Below are positions 34,940-42,329 of a DNA stretch of 64,000 bases, piece by piece. The number at the start of each line of letters is the position of its first letter. Position 1 is the first letter of the stretch. A program made the position numbers and the translations under genes. The stretch comes from Clostridiales bacterium (GTDB taxonomy: Bacteria > Bacillota > Clostridia > Christensenellales > Aristaeellaceae): the NCBI GenBank assembly GCA_017569285.1, contig CP069419.1, positions 186,001-250,000 on the forward strand. Reading direction: 5' to 3'. The notes below the pieces were generated by a model. The model searched no databases. It saw only the letters and a program-made list of their open reading frames with translations, and was not told the origin of the DNA.

Positions 34940-35216
34940 TGCGTGCCTGCAGCCGTCCGGGTTTTATACCTACCTGCTGGAATGCTCGGACGGAACCTAT
35001 TACTGCGGCTGGACCAACAATCCTGCCGGGCGGCTGGCAGCCCACAACAGCGGCAGGGGAAGCAAGTATACCCGTTCCAGGAGGCCCGTCCGGATGGTAT
35101 ACCTGGAGTGCTGTTCATCCCGAAATGAAGCGATGCGAAGGGAAGCAGAAATCAAAAAGCTGACCCGGCAGCAGAAGGAAAAGCTGATCCTCTCCATACC
35201 GGATCCGGTTCTGTAA
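34932..35216 (+). CDS. GIY-YIG nuclease superfamily protein (UPF0213/YhbQ type)
   Basis: This 94-residue single-domain protein has FYTYLLECSDGTYYCGWTNN at the start, where Tyr and Tyr/Cys replace the exact GIY/YIG letters in the usual YhbQ manner. LAAHNSGRGSKYTRSRRPVRMVY supplies the conserved arginine. EAMRREAEIKKLTRQQK supplies the catalytic glutamate. Family members have been linked to DNA repair, but the cellular role is unclear. ATG 34932 is preferred; a GTG at 34929 is equally in frame. It overlaps the preceding gene by eight bases and ends the long operon. Confidence 0.88.
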   Translation: MNNACLQPSGFYTYLLECSDGTYYCGWTNNPAGRLAAHNSGRGSKYTRSRRPVRMVYLECCSSRNEAMRREAEIKKLTRQQKEKLILSIPDPVL

Positions 35217-35240
35217 AACCGGCCGGTATTATTTTTGTTT
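35205..35240 (+). terminator. Possible weak terminator at the end of the long operon
   Basis: CCGGTT (35205-35210) and AACCGG (35217-35222) can pair across CTGTAA and overlap the stop codon. Scattered T-runs follow from 35232. The stem is short and the first T-run begins about nine bases after it, so termination here is uncertain. Confidence 0.4.
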
Positions 35241-35259
35241 TCTTTTTTGGCTTTTTTTC

Positions 35260-35288
35260 TTGATCTGCCCGGCTAAATATGATATATT
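35260..35288 (+). promoter_or_regulatory. Promoter of the zinc-ribbon gene
   Basis: TTGATC (35260-35265) and TATATT (35283-35288) are spaced by 17 bases. The predicted start near 35295 leaves an unusually long leader of about 128 bases before the ATG. Confidence 0.85.
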
Positions 35289-35294
35289 AATCAG

Positions 35295-35422
35295 GTAAGC
35301 CCAACCCCTGGTCGTTAATTACGGTTCATTTCCTCCATGGTTGTTTACATGACCATTGTCTGGAACGGGGCACGATTCTTCACCAATGGAGCGGGTAAAC
35401 AACATTTTTAGGAGGTATTCCC
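35295..35422 (+). ncRNA. Structured 5' leader RNA of unknown class
   Basis: The leader can form a long hairpin: GTTGTTTAC (35340-35348) pairs with GTAAACAAC (35395-35403), and within it CCATTG (35353-35358) pairs with CAATGG (35384-35389). Just outside the stem CCTCC (35332-35336) can pair with the GGAGG ribosome site (35411-35415). A competing pairing, TGGTC (35309-35313) with GACCA (35351-35355), would break the inner helix. This looks like a cis-regulatory RNA that could hide the ribosome site. It matches no riboswitch class I can recognise. Structure is inferred by eye. Confidence 0.55.
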
Positions 35423-35713
35423 ATGTACGAGGACAAGACCCTGACCTGCCGTGACTGCGGCAACGAATTCGTTTTCTCTGCCAGCGAACAGGAATTTTTC
35501 GCGCAGAAGGGTTTCCAGAATGAGCCCAGCCGCTGCCCGGCCTGCCGTGCCGCCCGCCGCGCTCAGAACGGAAACGGTGGTGCTCCCCGCCAGATGTTCA
35601 CAGTGATCTGTGACGGCTGCGGCTGCGAGACGCAGGTTCCTTTCCAGCCCCGTGGAGATCGTCCCGTCTACTGCCGTGAGTGCTATGCCGCTCAGCAGCA
35701 GTCCCGTTTCTGA
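35423..35713 (+). CDS. Small two-domain zinc-ribbon protein
   Basis: This 96-residue soluble protein has two zinc ribbons. The first spans residues 9-44 (CRDCGNEFVFSASEQEFFAQKG then CPACRAARR) and fits the probable zinc-ribbon (zf-trcl) family. The second spans about 63-88 (CDGCGCETQVPFQPRGDRPVYCREC). A short Asn/Gly-rich linker separates them. Function is unknown; proteins of this type are abundant in Clostridia and Chloroflexi and may bind nucleic acid or protein. AGGAGG lies eight bases before the ATG. It is monocistronic, with its own promoter, a long structured leader and a strong terminator, which suggests high and regulated expression. Confidence 0.88.
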   Translation: MYEDKTLTCRDCGNEFVFSASEQEFFAQKGFQNEPSRCPACRAARRAQNGNGGAPRQMFTVICDGCGCETQVPFQPRGDRPVYCRECYAAQQQSRF

Positions 35714-35724
35714 TTCAGACAGTC

Positions 35725-35762
35725 AGAAAAAGACCGCCATATTCCATGGCGGTCTTTTTTTC
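35725..35762. terminator. Bidirectional terminator between zinc-ribbon gene and pgm
   Basis: AGACCGCCAT (35731-35740) and ATGGCGGTCT (35746-35755) form a perfect 10-bp stem around ATTCC. An A-run (35727-35730) and a T-run (35756-35762) flank it, so it serves both convergent genes. Confidence 0.93.
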
Positions 35763-35770
35763 TTTCAGTT

Positions 35771-37429
35771 TTATTTTCCGCAAAGCTGGCTGACAACGGC
35801 TTCCAGGTGGTCCAGTTCTTTTTCCGCAGCAGCCGGCTGATCTCCACAGGCAAAAAGATACGCTTTCAGCTTTGGCTCTGTCCCTGAAGGCCTGACAACA
35901 ATTTTACGTCCCCCTGATAGGCGGAACTCCACCACATCGCTGGAGGGGAGGCCATTCACACCCTGCAGATAATCCGTACGTTCTGACTGCTCCAGTTCCG
36001 CCTGGCCGATCCGGTTCAAAGGCTGGCGCAGATTCTCCATAATCCGGTTCATCCGGTTCAGTCCGTCTTCTCCTTCATACTGGAAAGTCAGCAGCCGCTG
36101 TGCATAACAGCCGAAATCCCTCTGCAGCTCTTCCAGCCTGTCTGCAAGGGATTTCCCTTCAGCCTTCAGCTGAGAAGCCATCTCACAAAGAAGCAGGGCT
36201 GCATTGACCGCATCCTTATCCCGGACATCTGTCCCGGAAAGATATCCATAGCTTTCCTCGAAGCCAAACAGGAAACGGTCTGCCTGTCCTTCTTTTTCCA
36301 GGAGCCCGATCTGCTCACCGATAAATTTGAATCCGGTCAGCACATTGCGCAGCTCCACGCCGTAACGGCGGCAGACCGGTTCCGCCATTTCCGTGGATAC
36401 AATGGTCTTGACCACTACTCTGGGCAAAGTACCGGCCGATGTGTTCCGGCACAGATAGTCCAGCATCAGAATCCCCATTTCATTCCCGGTAATAAGGCGT
36501 GCGTCGTCTCCGTTCCGCACTGCTGCACCCATCCGGTCACAGTCCGGATCCGTTGCAAAGCAAAGATCTGCACCGGTTTCCAGCATCTTTCGGATTGCAA
36601 GCTGCATCGCTTCCCGGATTTCCGGATTCGGATACGGACATGTCGGGAAATTCCCGTCCGGCAATTCCTGCTCACTCACAATATCCACTGTGATATTTCC
36701 AAGCCGTTTCATGATTTCCCGAACCGGAATATTGCCGGTACCGTTCAGCGGGGAATAAACCAGATGCAGCGGTTCTGAAACCGGATGAATCTGGAGCCTG
36801 AGCACAGCCTGATAATAGGCTTCCACAGTTTCCGCAGAGATATACCGGATCATCCCGGAGCGAAGGCCCTCCTCAAAATCCGGTACCGAATCCGCCAGTG
36901 CAGGCTGCAGGTTAATCTGTTCCTGAATTGCCCGGGCGGCGTCCAGTGTAATCTGGCAGCCATCCGGCCCATATACCTTATATCCGTTAAAGGCGGCTGG
37001 ATTATGGGAAGCAGTGATCATGACACCCGCTGAAGCCTTCAGATGCCGGACCGCAAAAGAGAGCATCGGTGTCGGCTCCAGTACCGGGTAAATATATGCT
37101 TTGATTCCCATGGCTGCCAGCGATGCCGCAGTGATCTCCGCGAAATCCCGGCTGTGAATCCGGCTGTCAAAGCTGACCGCACAGGACGGCTGCACGAACT
37201 GTTCCTTCAGATAAGCTCCAAGTCCTCTTGTTGCCCGGATTACCGTGAAAATATTCATTCGGTTCGTTCCGGCTCCCAGAACACCGCGAAGTCCGCCTGT
37301 TCCGAACGCAAGATCCCGATAAAAGCTGTCATTCATTTCCGCATCATTCATCGAATGCAGTTCCTGCATCAGCTCATCGGTCATGATCGGGCATTCTTTC
37401 CATGCCCGGGCTTTTTCCTGAATTGTCAT
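35771..37429 (-). CDS. pgcA: Phospho-sugar mutase (phosphoglucomutase type)
   Basis: This enzyme interconverts glucose-1-phosphate and glucose-6-phosphate (or related sugars), linking glycolysis to glycogen and UDP-glucose. The 552-residue protein is an alpha-D-phosphohexomutase of the long PgcA type. It has FGTGGLRGVLGAGTNRMN, the phosphoserine loop TASHNPAAFNGYKVYG, the metal site TDPDCDRMG, GFEESYGYLSGT, and VRPSGTEPKLKAY for phosphate binding. GGGAGG lies eight bases before the ATG. The terminator of the upstream orphan gene stands about 20 bases before this start and I see no separate promoter, so transcription may come from partial read-through. Confidence 0.92.
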   Translation of the reverse strand: MTIQEKARAWKECPIMTDELMQELHSMNDAEMNDSFYRDLAFGTGGLRGVLGAGTNRMNIFTVIRATRGLGAYLKEQFVQPSCAVSFDSRIHSRDFAEITAASLAAMGIKAYIYPVLEPTPMLSFAVRHLKASAGVMITASHNPAAFNGYKVYGPDGCQITLDAARAIQEQINLQPALADSVPDFEEGLRSGMIRYISAETVEAYYQAVLRLQIHPVSEPLHLVYSPLNGTGNIPVREIMKRLGNITVDIVSEQELPDGNFPTCPYPNPEIREAMQLAIRKMLETGADLCFATDPDCDRMGAAVRNGDDARLITGNEMGILMLDYLCRNTSAGTLPRVVVKTIVSTEMAEPVCRRYGVELRNVLTGFKFIGEQIGLLEKEGQADRFLFGFEESYGYLSGTDVRDKDAVNAALLLCEMASQLKAEGKSLADRLEELQRDFGCYAQRLLTFQYEGEDGLNRMNRIMENLRQPLNRIGQAELEQSERTDYLQGVNGLPSSDVVEFRLSGGRKIVVRPSGTEPKLKAYLFACGDQPAAAEKELDHLEAVVSQLCGK

Positions 37430-37447
37430 TCTTTTTCCTCCCTGATG

Positions 37448-37470
37448 AAAAAAACGCCTGAACGGCGTTT
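37448..37470 (-). terminator. Terminator after the orphan gene, just upstream of pgcA
   Basis: On the minus strand AAACGCC and GGCGTTT pair around GTTCA and are followed by TTTT (37448-37451). It ends the orphan transcript. Its position in front of the pgcA ribosome site leaves room for an attenuator role. Confidence 0.8.
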
Positions 37471-37489
37471 ATGTTTTATCAACTGCAAA

Positions 37490-38017
37490 TCAGACAACTC
37501 CAAGCCGGCCGGAGTAATTCATCTGGTTCTTCCTGAATGGACGAACCATCTGCGTATCCCATGTAAAACCGTCCAGCATCAGGCGAATTCCGTTCTCAGC
37601 AAAAAGATTGGCAATATCCTCGAACAGAACATAAATGTGCCGTGTAAAGAATCCGGCTTCAGATCCTGCCGGCTGTGCCAGCAGGTCATTGATCCCCCAG
37701 ACACGGACAGGATCATAACCATCAAACGCAAATGAGGAAGCATACGGTGTCAGATTTGCCGCACGCAGGTCACAGGGGCAGGCCCCCAGCCAGCTCCCGG
37801 CATTCCGGAGCAGGCTGTAGAAGCAGGGCATAATCCGCAGCGGAAGAGAAAAGCACAACTCATCCAGGAAAGCACCATTTACATCATAGGTGCTGAATGA
37901 CAGGATGCTGTTCTCGTACAGGATAATGCAAAAGCCGCCGTCGGCTGCTCTGTGATCCTTCATCAGGGGACGGAACTGATACTGAAAGACCGGTCTGCAC
38001 TGATAACCGGCAATCAT
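37490..38017 (-). CDS. Uncharacterised 175-residue protein
   Basis: I do not recognise this family. The protein has no signal peptide and no clear membrane helix. It is rich in aromatic and hydrophobic residues (CIILYENSILSFSTYDVNG, AFDGYDPVRVWGINDLLAQ, HIYVLFEDIANLFAENGIRLMLDGFTWDTQMV), which suggests a compact alpha/beta globular fold. Five cysteines are spread through the chain with one CPC pair, not a zinc finger pattern. The gene is well supported: an excellent promoter (38054-38082), a GGAGGTGA ribosome site nine bases before ATG 38017, and a terminator after it. It appears to be an independent single-gene unit. Confidence 0.75.
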   Translation of the reverse strand: MIAGYQCRPVFQYQFRPLMKDHRAADGGFCIILYENSILSFSTYDVNGAFLDELCFSLPLRIMPCFYSLLRNAGSWLGACPCDLRAANLTPYASSFAFDGYDPVRVWGINDLLAQPAGSEAGFFTRHIYVLFEDIANLFAENGIRLMLDGFTWDTQMVRPFRKNQMNYSGRLGVV

Positions 38018-38053
38018 ATATTTTCACCTCCGTCAACTGTCATCACTTATCAT

Positions 38054-38082
38054 ATATTATCTAAATATGCGAATTCAGTCAA
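38054..38082 (-). promoter_or_regulatory. Strong promoter of the orphan gene
   Basis: On the minus strand TTGACT (38077-38082) and TAATAT (38054-38059) are spaced by 17 bases, 37 bases upstream of the ATG. The box follows the aepY stop by about 30 bases. Confidence 0.88.
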
Positions 38083-38114
38083 CGGATTCATACTACATCT
38101 TGTGGTCAAAAATG

Positions 38115-39254
38115 TTAACTTTTTGTAATAAATTCCATCAGCGCGTCACGATTCTCCCTTGGGGTCGTTGTGGGACGTCCCAGATCGTTCCGGGCTCCGC
38201 ATGCGCATCGCACTTCCAGCAGCACCGGCCCGCCTGTTTCTATATTGTAAATGCTTTTCAGTGCTTCCACCAGCGTATCCTCCGAGTCGGCCGAGAGGAC
38301 CTTTGCATAACCGGCTGCCTCCGCTTCCTTTTCCAGATTCAGGCAGCCGGAACAGACCGGCATACCGCCCACCGTTTCATGCGCCCCGTTATTGATCACC
38401 ACATGAATCAGACGGGCAGGGGAGCGCTTTCCGATCACCGGCATGGCTCCCATATGCATCAGTGCCGCACCGTCGCCATCCAGGCACCAGATTCTTCTGT
38501 CCGGCAGAGCCTCCGCCATCCCGAGCGCGATCATGGAAGCATGGCCCATTGATCCGACCGTCAGGAAATCGTGATCATGTGAACGGCCGCTTCTTTCCCG
38601 TATTTCAAATATCTCCCGGGACAGCTTCCCGGTTGTGGATACCACCACATCCCGGTCATCCATCGAGGAAAGCAGGATTTCCGCTGCCCGTTCGCGCTTC
38701 ATCGTAAATCCGTTGCTGTAATCCGGTCTGTATGCGGAAACGAGCGCTCCTTTCTTCACTACAAGCGCCGCAGATTTTCCATCACAAAGGAATTTATTCA
38801 GTTCTGTAAAAATAACGCGGAATTGCTCTTCACTTGTATCGGCCGTCAGGATTCTCCACGGTATTCCGAGAAGGTCCAGCTGTCCCAGTGTAATTTCGCC
38901 CTGTTTCACATGCTGCGGTTCATCCTTTAGCCCCGGCTCACCCCGCCAGCCGACCACCAGCAGACAGGGAAGCCCATATACGCGGGGATCCATCAGAGAA
39001 GCCAGCGGGTTCACGGCATTTCCCAGGCCGCTGTTCTGCATATAGCATAGAGCCGGACGGCCTGTTGCAAGATAATGGCCTGCACAAAGGCCGATTGCTC
39101 CGCCCTCATTATGCGCCACAATATGATGAACGCTTTCGGTTCCGAAGCGGCCGTAAAGCTCATCACACAGCCCTTTCAGGAATGAATCCGGCACACCGGT
39201 AAAAAAGTCAATGCCGGCTTCCTGCAGCACATCCAGCAAAAAGGAAGCATTCAT
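38115..39254 (-). CDS. aepY: Phosphonopyruvate decarboxylase
   Basis: AepY is a thiamine-diphosphate enzyme that decarboxylates phosphonopyruvate to phosphonoacetaldehyde. That step makes phosphonate (C-P) biosynthesis irreversible. The 379-residue protein fits closely: TGVPDSFLKGL at the start, VAHNEGGAIGLCAGHYLATGRPALCYMQNSGLGNAVNPL, and the TPP motif GDGAALMHMGAMPVIG ending in NNGAHETVGGMPVC. The partner PEP mutase (aepX/pepM) and a class V AEP transaminase are not encoded nearby. It is the last gene of an Lrp-aminotransferase-CapA-AepY run, 31 bases after capA, with GGAGG seven bases before the ATG. Sulfopyruvate decarboxylase is a less likely alternative. Confidence 0.88.
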   Translation of the reverse strand: MNASFLLDVLQEAGIDFFTGVPDSFLKGLCDELYGRFGTESVHHIVAHNEGGAIGLCAGHYLATGRPALCYMQNSGLGNAVNPLASLMDPRVYGLPCLLVVGWRGEPGLKDEPQHVKQGEITLGQLDLLGIPWRILTADTSEEQFRVIFTELNKFLCDGKSAALVVKKGALVSAYRPDYSNGFTMKRERAAEILLSSMDDRDVVVSTTGKLSREIFEIRERSGRSHDHDFLTVGSMGHASMIALGMAEALPDRRIWCLDGDGAALMHMGAMPVIGKRSPARLIHVVINNGAHETVGGMPVCSGCLNLEKEAEAAGYAKVLSADSEDTLVEALKSIYNIETGGPVLLEVRCACGARNDLGRPTTTPRENRDALMEFITKS

Positions 39255-39285
39255 GTTTTATCCTCCGCACAAACAGAGACTGCGG

Positions 39286-40440
39286 TCATTCAAATTCCAT
39301 CGGAAACTCCATAACCGCGTAATCCAGGCCTTTCGTATTGTAATTGCTTCGCATCGTACTGAAAATGGAATCCGATTCCGCACCGGGTTTGAAGGGAGTC
39401 GGAATAAAATCGTTAATTTTCTGTTTGGATGAGATACGGATCGGAATTACACGGAAATCCTTGTATGAAACCGTCCCGTTTTTAATCTTGTACCGGATCT
39501 GGAACATGATGGAAGTCATGTCTCTCGGGCTTTTATGGCCGGCAAAGCAGAAATTGCCGAGTGAATAGCAGATATATACCCCGTTATAGCATTCAATCGG
39601 CTGAACCCTGTGGGAATGATGCCCGACAACCAGGTCCGCGCCGCTGTCCACTGCCAGACGGCCAAGCCTTATCTGGTTATCTGTCGGTTTATATCCGCGG
39701 TTGGGCTGGGATGAAGTGGGTTCCAGCCCCCAGTGGAATGATACAATGACGAGCGGATAATACTGCTTGGCACTGGCAATATCCGCCGCAACTTTTTCCT
39801 CAAAGGTCGGATATCCGCCAAATGGTTTTCCGTACCGGTCAATGCAGAGGTAGGACAGCATGGCCACCTGGATTCCTTCGAATTCAAAGATGCCCATTTC
39901 TTCCGAATTGGAGTAGATGACCCCCGCATCCCGCAGGGTGTTTTTCGTATCCTCATACCCCTCATCGCCATGGTCCATCACATGGTTGTTCTCCAGGGAC
40001 ACCGCTTCAATCCCGTTATCTGTCAGAACGGAAACATAGGACGGGGAGATGTTGAAAAGGAATTCATTTTCCTTTTTGTTGGAAGGCACATAGGTTGTAT
40101 CCGTAAATGTCCCTTCGAAATTGACAATGGTCAGTTCATCGTTCACCAGAATATCGCGGACGTTGGACATGGTGAAATTGATATCCCCGTCATGGGCATT
40201 CAGTTCAGGGGTGAAAATATCCTTTTTGTGGTAATTGTCGCCGCCGATTGTGAAATCACCCGTGCATGTAATCGTCATGATGACGGCATCGTCACTGTCC
40301 CGCGTCAGTTTCTTTCCCGGTTCTTCCGGAAGAAACTCCAGAATTTCCGTTATTTCCAGTTCATCGTCAAACCCTTCCGCCAGTCCCGCCGGAATCAGCA
40401 TAATCAGGCAGAGCAGCAGCGAAATCATTCTCCGGTTCAT
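39286..40440 (-). CDS. CapA-family (PGA_cap) exported metallophosphatase-like protein
   Basis: This 384-residue protein begins with a signal peptide (MNRRMISLLLCLIMLIPAGLAEG), so it is exported or anchored at the outer face. The body is a CapA/PgsA-type metallophosphatase-like domain: TCTGDFTIGGDN, SLENNHVMDHGDEGY, SFHWGLEPT, VVGHHSHRVQPIE and YSLGNFCF are the conserved metal-site blocks. Family members act in poly-gamma-glutamate or capsule export, but many have unknown roles and no PgsB/PgsC-type genes are present here. ATG 40440 is used, with GGAGG ten bases upstream; an open extension to 40539 runs into the aminotransferase gene. It lies 23 bases after that gene. Confidence 0.9.
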   Translation of the reverse strand: MNRRMISLLLCLIMLIPAGLAEGFDDELEITEILEFLPEEPGKKLTRDSDDAVIMTITCTGDFTIGGDNYHKKDIFTPELNAHDGDINFTMSNVRDILVNDELTIVNFEGTFTDTTYVPSNKKENEFLFNISPSYVSVLTDNGIEAVSLENNHVMDHGDEGYEDTKNTLRDAGVIYSNSEEMGIFEFEGIQVAMLSYLCIDRYGKPFGGYPTFEEKVAADIASAKQYYPLVIVSFHWGLEPTSSQPNRGYKPTDNQIRLGRLAVDSGADLVVGHHSHRVQPIECYNGVYICYSLGNFCFAGHKSPRDMTSIMFQIRYKIKNGTVSYKDFRVIPIRISSKQKINDFIPTPFKPGAESDSIFSTMRSNYNTKGLDYAVMEFPMEFE

Positions 40441-40463
40441 TGTTCCCGTTCCTCCATATCCTG

Positions 40464-41642
40464 TCAGCACGAATGAATAAACTCCGAAATGCGTTCCATT
40501 GCCACCGTAATCTTTTCGATGGATGTGGCATAGCAGCACCGGATATTTCCTTCACCGGAAGGCCCGAAAGCCGTTCCCGGAACAGCCGCCACATTCTTTT
40601 CCCGCAGAAGTCTTGCACAGAATTCCTCGCTGGTCATACCGGTCGTACGGATCGACGGAAACGCATAGAACGCGCCATAGGGCTCAAAGCATGCCAGGCC
40701 CATTTCCCGGAACGCATTTACCATATAACGACGCCGGCGGTCATAACTGTCCCGCATTCTGCTGATTTCCTCGTACCCGTTCTCCCGGCCGTTCCGCAGG
40801 GCAGCCGCAGCAGCAATCTGTCCCTGGCGCGGAGCGCACATAATGCTGTACTGATGGATTTTGTTCATTACACCGATAATTTCCGCCGGTCCGCAGGCAT
40901 AGCCCACCCTCCAGCCAGTCATGGCAAAGGATTTACTGAATCCGTTGATGGTCAGCGTACGGTCCGCCATTCCTTCCAATGCTGCAAAGGAGAAATGCTT
41001 TTTCCCGTCATATACCAGTTCTGAATAGATTTCATCTGAAATGACCATCAGGTCATGCTTCCGGACAAATTCTGCAACTTCCCCCAGATCCTGCTGTTCC
41101 ATGATTCCGCCTGTCGGATTGTTGGGGTAGGGCAGAATCAGAACCTTTGTGCGGGGCGTAACTGCTTCCTCCAGGCATTTGGCTTTCAGGCGGAAATCGT
41201 CTTCTTCCTTTGTGATCACACCAACGGGATTCCCTCCAGCGAAGATCACCCCCGGGGAATAAGAAACATAGCTCGGTTCCGGAACCAGGACCTCATCCCC
41301 CGGCTCGATCAGGGCACGAAGCGCAACGTCGATCGCCTCAGAGGCGCCGATGGTCACGAGAATATCCGTTTCCGGATCATAGCTGAGTCCATAGCGTCCC
41401 TGCAGGTACAGTGAAATCTCATTCCGGAGCACAGGCAGGCCCCGGTTCGCCGTATACTGGGTTTCCCCGTCCACCAGGGAATCAATCGCCGCATTGCGGA
41501 TGCTGTACGGCGTTTTGAAATCCGGTTCACCTACGCCCAGGGATATTGTATCCTTCATACCGGCGGCAATATCGAAAAACCGGCGGATCCCGCTTGGCGG
41601 AACCGCTGCAATCCGGGCATTCAGAAATCTTTCATAATTCAC
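40464..41642 (-). CDS. Class I/II PLP-dependent aminotransferase
   Basis: This 392-residue fold-type I aminotransferase resembles the aspartate/aromatic PatA-AspC group. It shows SLGVGEPDFKTPYSIRNAA, YTANRGLPVLR, PYPNNPTGG, ISDEIYSELVYDG and the PLP lysine in NGFSKSFAMTGWRVG; the carboxylate-binding arginine is near the C-terminus (IRCCYATS). The amino acid substrate cannot be read from sequence. Its start overlaps the stop of the Lrp-family regulator by four bases, so the regulator probably controls amino acid-responsive expression of this enzyme. It is not the class V type used for aminoethylphosphonate. Confidence 0.9.
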   Translation of the reverse strand: MNYERFLNARIAAVPPSGIRRFFDIAAGMKDTISLGVGEPDFKTPYSIRNAAIDSLVDGETQYTANRGLPVLRNEISLYLQGRYGLSYDPETDILVTIGASEAIDVALRALIEPGDEVLVPEPSYVSYSPGVIFAGGNPVGVITKEEDDFRLKAKCLEEAVTPRTKVLILPYPNNPTGGIMEQQDLGEVAEFVRKHDLMVISDEIYSELVYDGKKHFSFAALEGMADRTLTINGFSKSFAMTGWRVGYACGPAEIIGVMNKIHQYSIMCAPRQGQIAAAAALRNGRENGYEEISRMRDSYDRRRRYMVNAFREMGLACFEPYGAFYAFPSIRTTGMTSEEFCARLLREKNVAAVPGTAFGPSGEGNIRCCYATSIEKITVAMERISEFIHSC

Positions 41643-42130
41643 GGGCTGATCACCAGCCTGCGATCAGTTTCCCCGTTATCGAAGATAACGCCTTCTTCCT
41701 TGTAACGCTTCAGAACAAAGCTGGTGGCTGTTCCGGTTACAGTTTCCAGCGGGGACAGCTTTCCCGAAACGAAGGCCGCCAGTTCCTTCAGGGTGCGCGC
41801 TTCCACCAGCACCAGCAGATCATAGGATCCGGACATCAGGAAAACACTTTTTACCTCGTCAAAGCAGTAGATCCTCCGTGCAATCGCGTCAAAACCCATA
41901 TCCCGCTGAGGCGTAACACGGACTTCGATCATCGCCTCCACGCGTTCGCGGTCAGTCAGATCCCAATTGATCATCGGCGCATAACGCAGGATAATTCTCC
42001 TCTTCTCGAGGTCCTCAATGGTTGAAGCAACTTCCTCAAGCGGTGCGCCTGTCATAATGGCAATCTTTTCCAGCGGCAGGCGGCAGTCTTCCTTCAGAAG
42101 GTCCAGAACAGCTGTTTCCAATTTCGTCAT
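41639..42130 (-). CDS. Lrp/AsnC family transcriptional regulator
   Basis: This 163-residue regulator has an N-terminal winged helix-turn-helix (LLKEDCRLPLEKIAIMTGAPLEEVASTIEDLEKRRII) and a C-terminal RAM/AsnC ligand-binding domain (VEAMIEVRVTPQRDMGFDAIARRI through FLMSGSYDLLVLVEARTLKELAAFV). Such proteins form octameric rings that bind an amino acid. ATG 42130 is chosen over an open start at 42154 because GGAAGGA is ten bases upstream. It heads the operon with the aminotransferase, CapA and AepY genes, has its own promoter, and is likely autoregulated. Confidence 0.92.
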   Translation of the reverse strand: MTKLETAVLDLLKEDCRLPLEKIAIMTGAPLEEVASTIEDLEKRRIILRYAPMINWDLTDRERVEAMIEVRVTPQRDMGFDAIARRIYCFDEVKSVFLMSGSYDLLVLVEARTLKELAAFVSGKLSPLETVTGTATSFVLKRYKEEGVIFDNGETDRRLVISP

Positions 42131-42161
42131 GGTCCGCACATCCTTCCAAAACATTCAAATT

Positions 42162-42190
42162 ATTTTACATCAACCAGGCATGAAAGGCAA
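42162..42190 (-). promoter_or_regulatory. Promoter of the Lrp-aminotransferase-CapA-AepY operon
   Basis: On the minus strand TTGCCT (42185-42190) and TAAAAT (42162-42167) are spaced by 17 bases, 31 bases upstream of the Lrp ATG. Confidence 0.7.
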
Positions 42191-42260
42191 GATTGGTCAT
42201 CCGGTATCCCCCCTGTCTTCCGCCCTGCCGCAAGATGCACAGAACAAACAGGAATTCTTA

Positions 42261-42290
42261 TTGATTTCAGCCGCTTCCGTCTGTTATAAT
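42261..42290 (+). promoter_or_regulatory. Promoter of rubrerythrin
   Basis: TTGATT (42261-42266) and a perfect TATAAT (42285-42290) are spaced by 18 bases, with an extended -10 TGT directly before TATAAT. The rubrerythrin ATG follows 39 bases later. No PerR-like operator palindrome was recognised. Confidence 0.82.
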
Positions 42291-42329
42291 TTTTATTAGT
42301 CACAAATCAAAAAACAGGAGGGTTTCATC

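Noticed and set aside
38108-38124. AT-rich palindrome at the aepY stop considered as a terminator
   Set aside because: The symmetry has no loop and almost no G-C pairs, so it would not form a stable terminator.
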